Assembly (NCBI GenBank): GCA_021737275.1
Contig: JAIPEE010000002.1
Span: 179,525-213,490 of the forward strand
Reading direction: 5' to 3'
From: Desulfobacterales bacterium
GTDB lineage: Bacteria > Desulfobacterota > Desulfobacteria > Desulfobacterales > JAIPEE01
Length of the DNA: 33,966 nucleotides
Shown one piece after another: positions 6,820 to 15,765 of the stretch (positions are counted from its first letter, which is position 1; each line of letters begins with the position of its first letter). Under the pieces are notes generated by a model that did not search any database, was not told the DNA's origin, and saw only the letters and a list, made by a program, of their open reading frames with translations. The translations under genes and the position numbers were made by a program.

Positions 6820-7407
6820 ATGAAAAAACACATATTAAGCAGTCTGACAGAAGCATCCGGCGCGCTCGAACAGTTGATGGATAATAATAAAACCATTACC
6901 GCAATCGGGAAAGCGGCAAAGGCTTTAATTACATGTTTTGAAAATAATGGACAGGTGTTCAGTTGCGGTAATGGCGGTTCTATGTGTGATGCCATGCATT
7001 TTGCTGAAGAGCTGTCCGGAAAGTTCAGAAAAGAGCGAAAAGGGCTTCCGGCGACAGCTATAAGCGATCCCGGCCATATCAGCTGTGTTTCAAATGATTA
7101 TGGATATGAGGTAATTTTTTCACGTTATATGGAAAGTCATGGAAAACCGGGCGACTGTCTGCTGGCCATCAGCACCAGTGGTTCAAGCATGAACATTATG
7201 AAGGCCGTTGAGGCAGCAAAAAAGAAAGAGATGACCGTTATTTCTCTTACCGGGAGAATTCAATCAGCTATAGGTGTTTTTGCCGATGTTGATATTTGTA
7301 CACCGGGCGGGCATTATGCTGACCGCGTTCAGGAACTTCACATCAAGGTTATTCATATTCTGATAGAGTTAATAGAGAGAAAGCTTTTTCCAAAAAATTA
7401 TAAATAA
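6820..7407 (+). CDS. gmhA: D-sedoheptulose-7-phosphate isomerase (phosphoheptose isomerase)
   Basis: GmhA converts sedoheptulose 7-phosphate to D-glycero-D-manno-heptose 7-phosphate, the first step of ADP-heptose synthesis for lipopolysaccharide core. The 195-residue protein has the single SIS domain: SCGNGGSMCDAMHFAEELSG (48-67), AISDPGHISCVSND (80-93), STSGSSMN (118-125) and the C-terminal catalytic helix QELHIKVIHILIELIE with H174. The active-site Glu of HFAEE is present. One oddity is Met55 where E. coli GmhA, as I recall it, has His in GNGGSHCDAMHF. Such SIS proteins can also belong to the GDP-heptose branch. No other heptose gene is in the window. Confidence 0.87.
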   Translation: MKKHILSSLTEASGALEQLMDNNKTITAIGKAAKALITCFENNGQVFSCGNGGSMCDAMHFAEELSGKFRKERKGLPATAISDPGHISCVSNDYGYEVIFSRYMESHGKPGDCLLAISTSGSSMNIMKAVEAAKKKEMTVISLTGRIQSAIGVFADVDICTPGGHYADRVQELHIKVIHILIELIERKLFPKNYK

Positions 7408-7433
7408 TTGATTACAAACTAAAGGAGTTTGAT

Positions 7434-7850
7434 ATGAAAGAAAAATCTTATATTGCAATCGTTCAGTGTGATATCGTTAAGGAAAGATGTTCCGGCTATC
7501 GTTGTGAAAAAGCTTTTTTTGATCGTACGGATGGATTTGCCCGGTACTCCAAAGATATGGAACTGCGTTCAATCTATATGACTTGTGGGGGATGTTGCGG
7601 CAGAGGTATTCATCGTAAACTGGATGAGCTGACCCGATCGATCAAAGAAAAGGAGGGGATTGAAAAAGATCAGATCGCCGTCCATTTCAGCTCATGCATC
7701 ACTAAAGATAATTATCATGCACCGCCATGTCCGCACCTTGATTACCTGAAAACACTGGTAGTGGATAAACTCGGCTTAGATTTGTGTGAAGAGACATCAA
7801 TAAGCAATATGTCGGAAAAATTGAGACAGAAAGGGATTTATGCCTCTTAA
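7434..7850 (+). CDS. CGGC-domain protein (putative metal-binding)
   Basis: This 138-residue cytosolic protein carries the signature CGGCCGRG at 51-58, plus Cys12, Cys19, Cys24, Cys103 (SSC) and Cys114 (PPCPH). That layout fits the CGGC domain family, presumed to bind a metal through conserved cysteines; no reaction is known. AAAGGAG lies just upstream of the ATG. It follows gmhA by 26 bp and may share its transcript, although no functional link is obvious. Confidence 0.8.
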   Translation: MKEKSYIAIVQCDIVKERCSGYRCEKAFFDRTDGFARYSKDMELRSIYMTCGGCCGRGIHRKLDELTRSIKEKEGIEKDQIAVHFSSCITKDNYHAPPCPHLDYLKTLVVDKLGLDLCEETSISNMSEKLRQKGIYAS

Positions 7851-7887
7851 TTTTTTGAAATTTTCGAAAAATTGATTCAAAACCGGC

Positions 7888-7916
7888 TTGAAATATTATT
7901 ATTTTTTCTCTATACT
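7888..7916 (+). promoter_or_regulatory. Sigma-70-type promoter for the receiver-GGDEF gene
   Basis: TTGAAA-N17-TATACT lies 66 bp before the ATG at 7983. Both hexamers match the consensus well and the spacing is optimal. Confidence 0.7.
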
Positions 7917-7982
7917 ATAGGATTATTCGGTTCAGACAAATAGATCCAATAAGTAGCATTTAGTAAATTAAGGAAGAAATTA

Positions 7983-9623
7983 ATGATAAAAGCCTCGATG
8001 GATTCTATACTCATAGTTGACAATAATATTGAAAATACCGGCCCTCTGAAAAAGCTGCTGGATATAAACGGGTTTCGGCCCGTTGTAGTGAAAAACGGAA
8101 TTCAGGCGATAGAATATCTGAAAAAAGAGAATTCGATCTCTTTGATTTTGTCGGATATCACCATTCCCCAGATGAATGGATATGAATTATGCGGCTGGCT
8201 GAAAAAAGAGCCGGAAACAAAAATTATTCCCGTAATTTTTCTGACTGAAAAGTGTGAAACGCCAGATATTGTCAAGGGTTTTGAAGCCGGTGCATCAGAC
8301 TACATAACTAAACCCTTCAGCGATGAAGAACTATTAGCCCGCATAAAAACACATATTTTATTTAAAAAAGCAGTTCAACAGGAACAGGAGAAAAAAAGGC
8401 GTATAAAAGAACGTTCCCTGCGTGATGGACTTACCGGGCTTTATAACCGTTATTATCTGAATGATTTTTTTGAACAGGAGTTTAAACGGACACAACGTTA
8501 TGAAGCCGATCTTTCCTGTCTTTTGTTGGATCTGGATTTTTTTAAGGAGATAAATGATACCCATGGACACCCTTTTGGTGATTTCGTTTTAAAAGCGTTT
8601 GCCGGATTTTTAAAGGAAAATATCCGGTTACATGACATGGCATTCAGGTATGGCGGTGAAGAGTTTCTTATTATTCTGCCCCAGACGAATATAAAAGGCG
8701 CACAGGTTGTTGCTGAAAAGATTCGAACCCGGTGTGAAACGAATAAAATCAGCGATGGGAAGGACAAGGTGTCTTTGACGGTCAGTATCGGTCTTGTCTC
8801 AAAAAGATACCATTCACCCGATTGCTGGGAAAATCTCGTGGGACTTGCCGATAAGGCACTTTATAAAGCTAAATCCGGGGGGCGGAACAGGGTTGTTATT
8901 TATAACGATGATACGATTAATACGCCCATTGATGAAGATACGAAAATTAATATTCTAAAAGATCGACTTTCTCACGCACTTGAAAAGACAAAAGTTGCAT
9001 CTCTTGAATCCCTTTCACTTCTGGTTCGTGATCATGGCGGAGCCCTTTTTCAGCGGCATAATCAGCTTGTCCATCTGTGTATAGAGCAGATCTGTTCAAA
9101 ACTCCAGTTGCCGCCCAATATTACCGAGATATTTAAACGCTCATCTTCTTTAGAAAACTGTTTCAAGGTTTTGTTGAAAGGGATCATGGTAAACCGTTCA
9201 AAAGAATTAACCGGTAAAGAGCGGGATGCCATTAAAAATTATCCCTACATGCTGGTCGAACTGACCAGTATGTTTGATTTTTTTTCCGATGAACGGTCTG
9301 TACTTTTATACCACCATGAGCGTTATGACGGCACCGGCTATCCTGAAAGGCTCAAAGGGGAGCAGATTCCCATTGGTGCCCGGATTTTTTTCATGGTTGA
9401 CTCCTTTATTGCAATGTTGTCCGATCGACCCTACCGTAAAAGGTTAACCGATGAAAATGTAGTAAAGGAGTTGGCTGATAATGCCGGAACACAGTTTGAT
9501 CCTATGCTGGTTTTGGTTTTTTTAGACATTATAACTGAAAATGAATTGATATGTGTCAGTGAAGAGATACTTTCTGAAGCTAAAAGTAAGGTAAGCCGGG
9601 CGATTAAAAAGTTATCACGTTGA
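7983..9623 (+). CDS. Response regulator: receiver-GGDEF diguanylate cyclase with degenerate HD-GYP domain
   Basis: This 546-residue cytosolic signalling protein has a receiver domain (about 7-125) with phosphoacceptor D58 and K110. A GGDEF domain (about 146-308) follows, with GGEEF at 224-228 and an inhibitory I-site RLHD at 215-218 five residues before it, so it should make c-di-GMP and be product-inhibited. The C-terminal region (about 330-546) resembles HD-GYP: it keeps LTGKERDAIKNYP, HHERYDGTGYP (444-454) and VDSFIAMLSDRPYR. The expected His-Asp pair is absent, with SSSLENCFK at 387-395 where LLHDIGK would stand. The phosphodiesterase half is therefore probably inactive or a sensor. It is followed 48 bp later by an HDOD gene. 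The cognate kinase is not in the window. Confidence 0.92.
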   Translation: MIKASMDSILIVDNNIENTGPLKKLLDINGFRPVVVKNGIQAIEYLKKENSISLILSDITIPQMNGYELCGWLKKEPETKIIPVIFLTEKCETPDIVKGFEAGASDYITKPFSDEELLARIKTHILFKKAVQQEQEKKRRIKERSLRDGLTGLYNRYYLNDFFEQEFKRTQRYEADLSCLLLDLDFFKEINDTHGHPFGDFVLKAFAGFLKENIRLHDMAFRYGGEEFLIILPQTNIKGAQVVAEKIRTRCETNKISDGKDKVSLTVSIGLVSKRYHSPDCWENLVGLADKALYKAKSGGRNRVVIYNDDTINTPIDEDTKINILKDRLSHALEKTKVASLESLSLLVRDHGGALFQRHNQLVHLCIEQICSKLQLPPNITEIFKRSSSLENCFKVLLKGIMVNRSKELTGKERDAIKNYPYMLVELTSMFDFFSDERSVLLYHHERYDGTGYPERLKGEQIPIGARIFFMVDSFIAMLSDRPYRKRLTDENVVKELADNAGTQFDPMLVLVFLDIITENELICVSEEILSEAKSKVSRAIKKLSR

Positions 9624-9671
9624 TAATAGTAAGCGTACATCTAAAAATTTGAATTTCAGGAGAATGGAGTT

Positions 9672-10556
9672 ATGTGTTCCGAAAATATCGCCGCATTAAC
9701 AACTTGCATCCAGTCATTTCCCACACTGCCCACAGTCGTCAACCGGGTTATGGAAATAACGGCCAACCCCGAAAGCTCCGCCAGTGAACTTATGGCTGTT
9801 ATCCGTCCGGATGTTTCCCTTACGGCCGTAATATTAAAAACATCAAATTCTGCTTTTTTCGGTTTGTCACGAAAAGTCAGCACACTTGAACAGGCCATTA
9901 CTATTCTCGGATTTAAAGAGATACGCAATGTTGTAATTGCCAGGGCCGTTTTTGACAGTTTCAAGCATCTGAAAAAAGACAAACAGTTTAATATCAATAT
10001 ATTCTGGGAGCATAGCTTTGTGTGTGGCCTTGCGGCTAAAATTATTGCAAAGGAGCTTAAGTATCCGGCCAATGAATTTTTTATTGCCGGTCTTATCCAC
10101 GATATCGGTAAACTGGTTATGTATATGACTTTACCCGGCCAGTATTCACTGCTGCTTGAAGAAAGTAAAGCTGAGGGTAAAAGAGAGCTGGAACTTGAAA
10201 TAGATAAATTTGGACTAACCCATGATGATGTCGGGATGCGTTTATTGAAACGATGGCTGTTTCCTGACAATCTCATCGCAGCCGTCGGTTATCATCATCG
10301 TCTTGAAGAACAGCAGGAAGAAGTGGCATTTTCCATAATTATACATGTCGCTGATATTTTGGCTCACCTTTCAGAATCTGCAACGGAAGACTCCGATGAA
10401 CAGCCTGATATTACAGCCTCCTTTTATCCGGAGATTCTAAAAATAGCAACAGCTCATGGTATCATATGGGTTGAAGATGATCTGAACGGATTCCGTCAAC
10501 AACTGGAAGAGCGCAAGGTACAAGAGTCAGACGCACTCAGTCTTTTTATGATTTGA
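9672..10556 (+). CDS. HDOD domain signalling protein
   Basis: This 294-residue protein is built on one HDOD domain (about 12-210), an HD-superfamily output module common in bacterial signalling. Landmarks are FPTLPTVVNRVMEI at the start, ILKTSNSAFFGLSRKVSTLE (54-73) and GLIHDIGKLVM with the HD pair at 143-144, followed by GYHHRLEE. Many HDOD proteins lack the HD pair, so its presence here leaves open a hydrolase activity. It is downstream of the receiver-GGDEF gene in the same direction (48 bp gap) and 25 bp before an oxidoreductase gene. A role in relaying the c-di-GMP or phosphorelay signal is inferred from this pairing. Confidence 0.9.
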   Translation: MCSENIAALTTCIQSFPTLPTVVNRVMEITANPESSASELMAVIRPDVSLTAVILKTSNSAFFGLSRKVSTLEQAITILGFKEIRNVVIARAVFDSFKHLKKDKQFNINIFWEHSFVCGLAAKIIAKELKYPANEFFIAGLIHDIGKLVMYMTLPGQYSLLLEESKAEGKRELELEIDKFGLTHDDVGMRLLKRWLFPDNLIAAVGYHHRLEEQQEEVAFSIIIHVADILAHLSESATEDSDEQPDITASFYPEILKIATAHGIIWVEDDLNGFRQQLEERKVQESDALSLFMI

Positions 10557-10581
10557 CACCTTATAATCAAATACAAGGGGA

Positions 10582-11757
10582 ATGCTCTTGAAAGGACAGC
10601 TTGTTCTTGTCGGCGGCGGTCACGCCCACATGGTTACCTTGGCAAATATAAGAAGATTTGTCGATAAGGGCTATGGTGTTACTGTTATCGGGCCATCAGA
10701 CTACCATTACTATTCCGGCATGGGGCCGGGGATGCTCGGCAAAACCTATGCACCGGAAGATATCCGATTCGCCACCGGAAATGTAGTGGAAAAACAGGGC
10801 GGGCAATTTGTTCCGGGATCGGCCACTCATATTGATCCAAAATTAAGAATCGTAAAATTGGCATCCGGTGAAGATATCGTATACGATGTGCTTTCCGTTA
10901 ATGCCGGAAGTTATGTACCCCAATCACTGGTAACTGAAGATAAGGGCGACATCTTTTCAGTTAAACCCATTGAAACACTTCAAAAAGCCCGATCCCGAAT
11001 TATTGAACTGACATCTCAAAAAAAGATTTTAATTGCAATTGTCGGCGGTGGCCCGTCTTCTACAGAGATCGCCGGAAATGTCTGGCAGCTTGTAAAACAT
11101 ATTCAAAGCCATATGCCGGTGATAAAAATTTTTTCAGGAGGGCCTTTTATGGGGCGCTTTCCGGATAAAATTCGTAAAAGCGCTTTGGCCATTATGGTGC
11201 AGCGAAATATTGAAGTTCATGATGGTGATTACGTTAAGGAGATCAAAACCGGAACGATTCGGATGGAATCCGGCAAAACGCATTTAGCGGATGTTATCTT
11301 TCTTGCATCGGGGGTAAGGTCGTCTGCAATATTCAGAGATTCCGGTATACCGGTCGGCCCGGATGATGGCATGATTGTCAACAAGTATCTGCAATGCCCC
11401 CGGCATCCGGAAATATTCGGCGGCGGTGACTGTATCTATTTCCAGGATGAACCACTTGATAAAGTCGGTGTATATGCTGTTCGTGAAAACCCGATATTAT
11501 GTCATAATCTGATGGCGGCTCTTGAAGGGTCAGTATTAAAAGCCTTTGACCCGGGAGGCCCGTATTTACTTGTTTTCAATATGGGTGGGGGTATCGGCAT
11601 ACTGAACAAACGGTGGATCACATTCAGCGGCCGGCTTGCTTTTAAAATTAAAGATTATATTGATCGCAGATTTATGATGAAGTTTCAAGCGATTGAACAA
11701 TATGGTGGAAAAGATATTGAAGGAGTAAGCAGTGAGAATAATCCGATTTTTAGATGA
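10582..11757 (+). CDS. NDH-2-like FAD/NAD(P)-dependent oxidoreductase
   Basis: This flavoprotein of about 391 residues has the two-dinucleotide-fold layout of type II NADH dehydrogenases and relatives. The N-terminal FAD fold is LVLVGGGHAHMVTL, the second fold is IAIVGGGPSSTEIAG, and FGGGDC comes before the C-terminal region. It ends with the NDH-2-type block SGRLAFKIKDYIDRRFM. It could oxidise NAD(P)H with quinone or another acceptor; the GGGHAH start also recalls proteins related to the domain N-terminal to SelD. No CxxC redox disulfide is seen. The ATG at 10582 is only about a base from AAGGGG, while a TTG at 10588 is ideally spaced, so translation may start two codons later. Its 3' end overlaps the FAH gene by 26 bp. 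Confidence 0.85.
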   Translation: MLLKGQLVLVGGGHAHMVTLANIRRFVDKGYGVTVIGPSDYHYYSGMGPGMLGKTYAPEDIRFATGNVVEKQGGQFVPGSATHIDPKLRIVKLASGEDIVYDVLSVNAGSYVPQSLVTEDKGDIFSVKPIETLQKARSRIIELTSQKKILIAIVGGGPSSTEIAGNVWQLVKHIQSHMPVIKIFSGGPFMGRFPDKIRKSALAIMVQRNIEVHDGDYVKEIKTGTIRMESGKTHLADVIFLASGVRSSAIFRDSGIPVGPDDGMIVNKYLQCPRHPEIFGGGDCIYFQDEPLDKVGVYAVRENPILCHNLMAALEGSVLKAFDPGGPYLLVFNMGGGIGILNKRWITFSGRLAFKIKDYIDRRFMMKFQAIEQYGGKDIEGVSSENNPIFR

Positions 11758-12535
11758 AAATGATGAAGTGTATTTCGGATACAATTATCATGATGGTATT
11801 GCAACACTTCTGGAAGGCGATCTTTTCGGTGATCTGATTGATACCGGGGAAAAGATCCAGGTGAAAAAAATTCTTGCCCCCCTTCAACCGCAAGCCATTT
11901 TATGTATCGGACTTAATTATCATCAGCATGCAAAGGAATTTAAATCACAAACTCCTGAATACCCGGCCCTGTTTATGAAAAATCCGGCGGCGATAGCCCA
12001 TCCGGAAGATCCCATTGTTTTGCCACCATCATGTATGAATCCGCCGGAAGTGGATTATGAAGCGGAGCTGGTTATTGTGATCGGAAAGAGGGCCAAAGAT
12101 GTTTCTGCTGCAAATGCATTAGATTATGTGTTCGGCTACACTATTGGTAATGACGTGTCTGCAAGAAACTGGCAGAAAGATCGTTGCGGCGGACAATGGG
12201 TGCGCGGTAAAAGTTTTGATACTTTCTGCCCGCTGGGACCTGTAGTTGTTACCCGCGATGAAATACCCGACCCCCAGGCGCTTCAAATCAAAAGTATTTT
12301 AAATGGTCAAGTCATGCAGGATGGAAATACAGCCGACATGATTTTTACCGTTGCCGGGTTGATTGAAACACTTTCGAGTTATACAACACTTCTGCCCGGG
12401 ACCGTTATTCTTACCGGCACACCAAGCGGTGTCGGGTTTGCACGAAAGCCGCCTGTATTTCTGATGCCGGGAGATACCATTGAAATGGTTATCGATAATA
12501 TCGGTATTCTGAGAAATTCAGTTATTTCAGGGTAA
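11732..12535 (+). CDS. Fumarylacetoacetate hydrolase (FAH) family enzyme
   Basis: This 267-residue protein starts at GTG 11732 behind AAGGAG, inside the end of the upstream oxidoreductase gene, so the two are translationally linked. The FAH fold occupies about 50-265. Metal ligands E110 and E112 (PPEVDYEAELVIVIG) and D141 (GYTIGNDVSARNWQ), and the block TVILTGTPSGVGFA, are all present. Family members hydrolyse or decarboxylate beta-diketo and oxo-acids (acylpyruvases, fumarylpyruvate hydrolases, oxaloacetate decarboxylases, isomerases). An N-terminal extension of about 50 residues is typical of the subgroup with a Rossmann-like leader. The exact substrate cannot be assigned. A 232-base spacer separates it from the next gene. 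Confidence 0.9.
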   Translation: MRIIRFLDENDEVYFGYNYHDGIATLLEGDLFGDLIDTGEKIQVKKILAPLQPQAILCIGLNYHQHAKEFKSQTPEYPALFMKNPAAIAHPEDPIVLPPSCMNPPEVDYEAELVIVIGKRAKDVSAANALDYVFGYTIGNDVSARNWQKDRCGGQWVRGKSFDTFCPLGPVVVTRDEIPDPQALQIKSILNGQVMQDGNTADMIFTVAGLIETLSSYTTLLPGTVILTGTPSGVGFARKPPVFLMPGDTIEMVIDNIGILRNSVISG

Positions 12536-12767
12536 AATACTGAAATTATATTAATAAATAATAGATATAAACTCTTCATTGATTTGTTATACCCGTATGT
12601 GATAATTAAATTCCATAGTTTCCGGAATTTGATTTAGCTCCGTTTCCTGTATTTTTTTCGTAATTAAATATCTTGCACGAAAATAACCATTTTTGTCTAA
12701 ACTATTTCAACATCTTTAGCCGGCCGGGAACATTGTTTTTCATGATAACCTGAAATTGGCGGAAACC

Positions 12768-13985
12768 ATGACAAATATAGATTTCAGGCAGATTGTACAT
12801 GCTCTTTCCGATATGCTTGATTTGGTCGGTATAGACGATGTCCAGCACGGCAAGCGAGTTGCATTTATGGCAGTAGAGTGTGGGCGATATATGGGAATGA
12901 ATGATGCAATGCTCGATACGATATACCATGCTGCACTCATCCATGATTGTGGGGTCTCCTCTTCAAATATGCACACTTATCTTGTTACAGAGCTGAACTG
13001 GGATAAATCGGAAGATCACTGTTTGTGTGGAGAAGCTTTACTTTCAGGTCACCATTTGTTTGCTGATTATGCACCGATAATATTATACCATCATACACAT
13101 TGGGATATTCTGAAAGATAAAAACCTGCCTGATGACATCAAGCTGATAGCCAACTGTATTTATATGGCGGACCGCATTGATGCACTGGTAGTCCGGAATT
13201 CGGGTAAAAATTTGCTGTTATCCCGTGATATTATCAGAAATACGATCAGAAAATATAAAAGCACTTTTTTTTCTCCGGAACTGGTCGATATTTTTTTAAA
13301 TATTTCTCAAAATGAAATATTTTGGCTTATGCTTGATCCCCGGCATATTTCAACGTACATCTGTGATATGTCAAAGGTTTCAAAAGTGATAGAAATAAAT
13401 GAGGGCGCTTTTCTGGAAATTGCAAAACTGTTTGCAAGTGTTGTAGATGCAAAAAGCACTTTTACTGCTGAACATTCCTTTGGCGTGGCAAAATTATCAA
13501 AACTGATTGGTAAACTGGCGGGACTCGATAATGAGGTGTGTTCAATACTGGAGATTTCAGGTCTGCTTCATGATCTTGGAAAGTTGAATGTACCGGATGA
13601 GATTCTGGATAAGCCGGCCCGGCTTACAATTGATGAACGTGCAGTGATGATGCACCACAGCTTTGAAAGTTATCAGATTTTAAAGCGGATTGACGGGTTT
13701 GAAACAATTGCAAAACTGGCGGCTTTTCATCATGAGACATTAAGCGGCCAGGGATATCCTTTTCATCTTGAAGATGCCGGCCTTCCTTTAGAGGCTCGAA
13801 TAATTGCCATTGCTGATATTTTTCAGGCACTGGCCCAAAATCGTCCATACCGGCTGTCTATGCCGCCATGGGATATCATGGGCATTCTGACAAGAATGAC
13901 CGAAGAAAATAAACTTGACGCAGAGATCGTTTCACTGGTTAATAATAATTTGCAGGGTTGTTGGGAAGCCGCAACCGGGAAATAG
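12768..13985 (+). CDS. Tandem HD / HD-GYP signalling protein
   Basis: The ATG at 12768 is chosen because the longer frame opens only with a TTG four codons earlier. The 405-residue product has two HD domains. The first (about 5-200) has AALIHDCG with the HD pair at 59-60 and YHHTHWDI, but no GYP. The second (about 215-395) is a fuller HD-GYP: GLLHDLGKLNVPDEIL (HD 268-269), LTIDERAVMMHH, HHETLSGQGYP (321-331, GQGYP instead of GTGYP) and IADIFQALAQNRPYR. HD-GYP domains hydrolyse c-di-GMP or related cyclic dinucleotides. It could oppose the diguanylate cyclase encoded at 7983-9623. It sits 49 bp before the aldehyde:ferredoxin oxidoreductase gene. Confidence 0.88.
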   Translation: MTNIDFRQIVHALSDMLDLVGIDDVQHGKRVAFMAVECGRYMGMNDAMLDTIYHAALIHDCGVSSSNMHTYLVTELNWDKSEDHCLCGEALLSGHHLFADYAPIILYHHTHWDILKDKNLPDDIKLIANCIYMADRIDALVVRNSGKNLLLSRDIIRNTIRKYKSTFFSPELVDIFLNISQNEIFWLMLDPRHISTYICDMSKVSKVIEINEGAFLEIAKLFASVVDAKSTFTAEHSFGVAKLSKLIGKLAGLDNEVCSILEISGLLHDLGKLNVPDEILDKPARLTIDERAVMMHHSFESYQILKRIDGFETIAKLAAFHHETLSGQGYPFHLEDAGLPLEARIIAIADIFQALAQNRPYRLSMPPWDIMGILTRMTEENKLDAEIVSLVNNNLQGCWEAATGK

Positions 13986-14034
13986 TAATATAGAGAGGGT
14001 TTGGTTTAAACGATATAACTATGGAGGAGAAAAA

Positions 14035-15762
14035 ATGTCTAAATTACTAAGAGTCAACACCAGAAAGAAAACATTTTTATTTGAAGAACCCGGAAATTCG
14101 ATTAGCTCTTTGGGCGGGAGAGGACTGACATCCCGGATGATTTTAGATGAAGTACCGGCTGATTGCCACCCCTTAAGCAGGGATAACAAGATAGTCATTG
14201 CCCCTGGAATTTTAACGGGCACACCTGCAGCAAATAGTTCAAGACTTTCGGTTGGCTCGAAGTCACCACTGACCGGCGGCATAAAGGAAAGTAATTCCGG
14301 AGGGCTTGTCTCCTATAAGCTGGCGAGGCTTGGTATAAAAGCCATTGTACTTGAAGATAAGCCGGAAGATGATGCCTGGTCCATGATCATCATCAAAAAA
14401 AATTCTGTAGAAATTCTGCCGGCCGATGAATATATCGGTAAGGGCACTAATGAAATGGTTGAAAAAATGTGGGCAAAATATGGTGATAAGGTCGGCGTTA
14501 TGTGTATTGGCGCCGCAGGAGAACAGCGGCTCTCTGCTGCCAGTATTCAGCTTGCAGATCCTCATGGCCGTCCCGGCCGGGCAATTGGCAGAGGCGGGCT
14601 GGGGGCTGTAATGGGTTCAAAAAAGATAAAAGTGATTATTGTTGATGATAAAGGTGCTGAAAAAGTTGAGATGGCTGATAAGGAAGCATTTAAGGCGGCC
14701 AGTAAAGCATGGGCAAAAATGCTTGCGGATCATCCTGTTACAGGCCAGGGCTTGCCGGGTTTCGGGACAGCCATTCTGGTAAATATTATCAATGAGGCGG
14801 GTGCTCTTCCGACCAAGAACTTTAGAAGCGGTCGTTTTGAGCATGCAAAAGATATCAGCGGAGAAAAGATGGTGGAGCTGATAAAGGAGAGAGGTGGAGT
14901 GGTTTCCGAAGGATGCTGTCCCGGATGTGTCATCAAATGTTCTCAGTCGTACAATGACAAGGATGGTAATTACCTGACATCCGGTTTTGAATATGAAACA
15001 ATCTGGGCAGCAGGTGCGCATACGATGATTAAGGATATGGATGATATCGCCATGCTTGATCGGATATGTGATGATGTCGGCGTCGATACTATTGATTGCT
15101 GTGTTGCGCTGGGTATTGCCATGGAGGGCGGTGTTATTGAATGGGGTGATGGTAAAGCTGCCATTGAGCTGTTAAAGAAAGTCGGCACTGATGATCCCAT
15201 GGGAAGGATTATAGGAAATGGCGCCCATTTTACCGGTCAGGCACTGGGTGTCGATCGTGTACCGACCTGTAAAAAACAGGCACTGCCTGCATATGATCCC
15301 AGGGCCGTAAAGGGCGTTGGTGTAACATATGCTACGACGCCTATGGGTGCAGACCACACTGCCGGTTACGGTGTTACTGCAAATATTTTATCGGTAGGTG
15401 GTACTGTTGATCCATTTGAAAAGCCGGGCAATATTGACCTTTCAAAAAATCTTCAGATTGCCACTGCGGCAGTTGATTCGGCAGGCTTCTGCCTGTTTGT
15501 TGCCTTTGCTGTTTTGGATACCGAAAACGCACTGCAGCTAATTGCAGATATGGTAAACGGCCGTTACGGCACCCGTATTACGCCGGACGATATTATTGAA
15601 CTGGGCAAGTCGGTGCTTAAAAGTGAATATGAATTTAATGAGAAAGCCGGCTTTACAAAGGTTGATGACCAGTTGCCCGCATTTTTCAAGGAGCAGTTCC
15701 CGCCGCATAATGTGACTTGGGATTATAGTATTGATGAGCTCCAGGAGGCGAAAAATTTCTAA
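14035..15762 (+). CDS. Tungsten-dependent aldehyde:ferredoxin oxidoreductase family protein
   Basis: The ATG at 14035 follows GGAGGAGAAAAA; the frame extends upstream but without a start of similar quality. The 575-residue length and blocks match the AOR family, which uses a bis-pterin tungsten cofactor and a [4Fe-4S] cluster to interconvert aldehydes and acids with ferredoxin. Cluster ligands are C295-x2-C298-x3-C302 and C486 (DSAGFC). GGRGLTSRMI (27-36), GRGGLGAVMGSKKIK (185-199) and the MGADHTAGYG block (437-446) are also visible. It is slightly shorter than the ~600-residue archaeal enzymes, as in many bacterial homologues. The next gene, 3 bp away, encodes a MoaD-like protein, a frequent companion of AORs. 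The physiological substrate is unknown. Confidence 0.93.
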   Translation: MSKLLRVNTRKKTFLFEEPGNSISSLGGRGLTSRMILDEVPADCHPLSRDNKIVIAPGILTGTPAANSSRLSVGSKSPLTGGIKESNSGGLVSYKLARLGIKAIVLEDKPEDDAWSMIIIKKNSVEILPADEYIGKGTNEMVEKMWAKYGDKVGVMCIGAAGEQRLSAASIQLADPHGRPGRAIGRGGLGAVMGSKKIKVIIVDDKGAEKVEMADKEAFKAASKAWAKMLADHPVTGQGLPGFGTAILVNIINEAGALPTKNFRSGRFEHAKDISGEKMVELIKERGGVVSEGCCPGCVIKCSQSYNDKDGNYLTSGFEYETIWAAGAHTMIKDMDDIAMLDRICDDVGVDTIDCCVALGIAMEGGVIEWGDGKAAIELLKKVGTDDPMGRIIGNGAHFTGQALGVDRVPTCKKQALPAYDPRAVKGVGVTYATTPMGADHTAGYGVTANILSVGGTVDPFEKPGNIDLSKNLQIATAAVDSAGFCLFVAFAVLDTENALQLIADMVNGRYGTRITPDDIIELGKSVLKSEYEFNEKAGFTKVDDQLPAFFKEQFPPHNVTWDYSIDELQEAKNF

Positions 15763-15765
15763 CGG

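Noticed and set aside
9656-10276. 206-codon minus-strand frame
   Set aside because: It is antisense to the HDOD gene, serine-rich, with no motif; the HDOD product has clear family features.
12536-12767. Promoter in front of the tandem HD gene
   Set aside because: TTGCAC and TAAACT near 12674-12706 are 19 bases apart, too weak to claim; nothing else was seen in this spacer.
13915-14034. N-terminal extension of the AOR frame
   Set aside because: The extra 40 codons overlap the preceding HD-GYP gene and lack a ribosome-binding site, whereas the ATG at 14035 has GGAGGAG and gives the usual family N-terminus.
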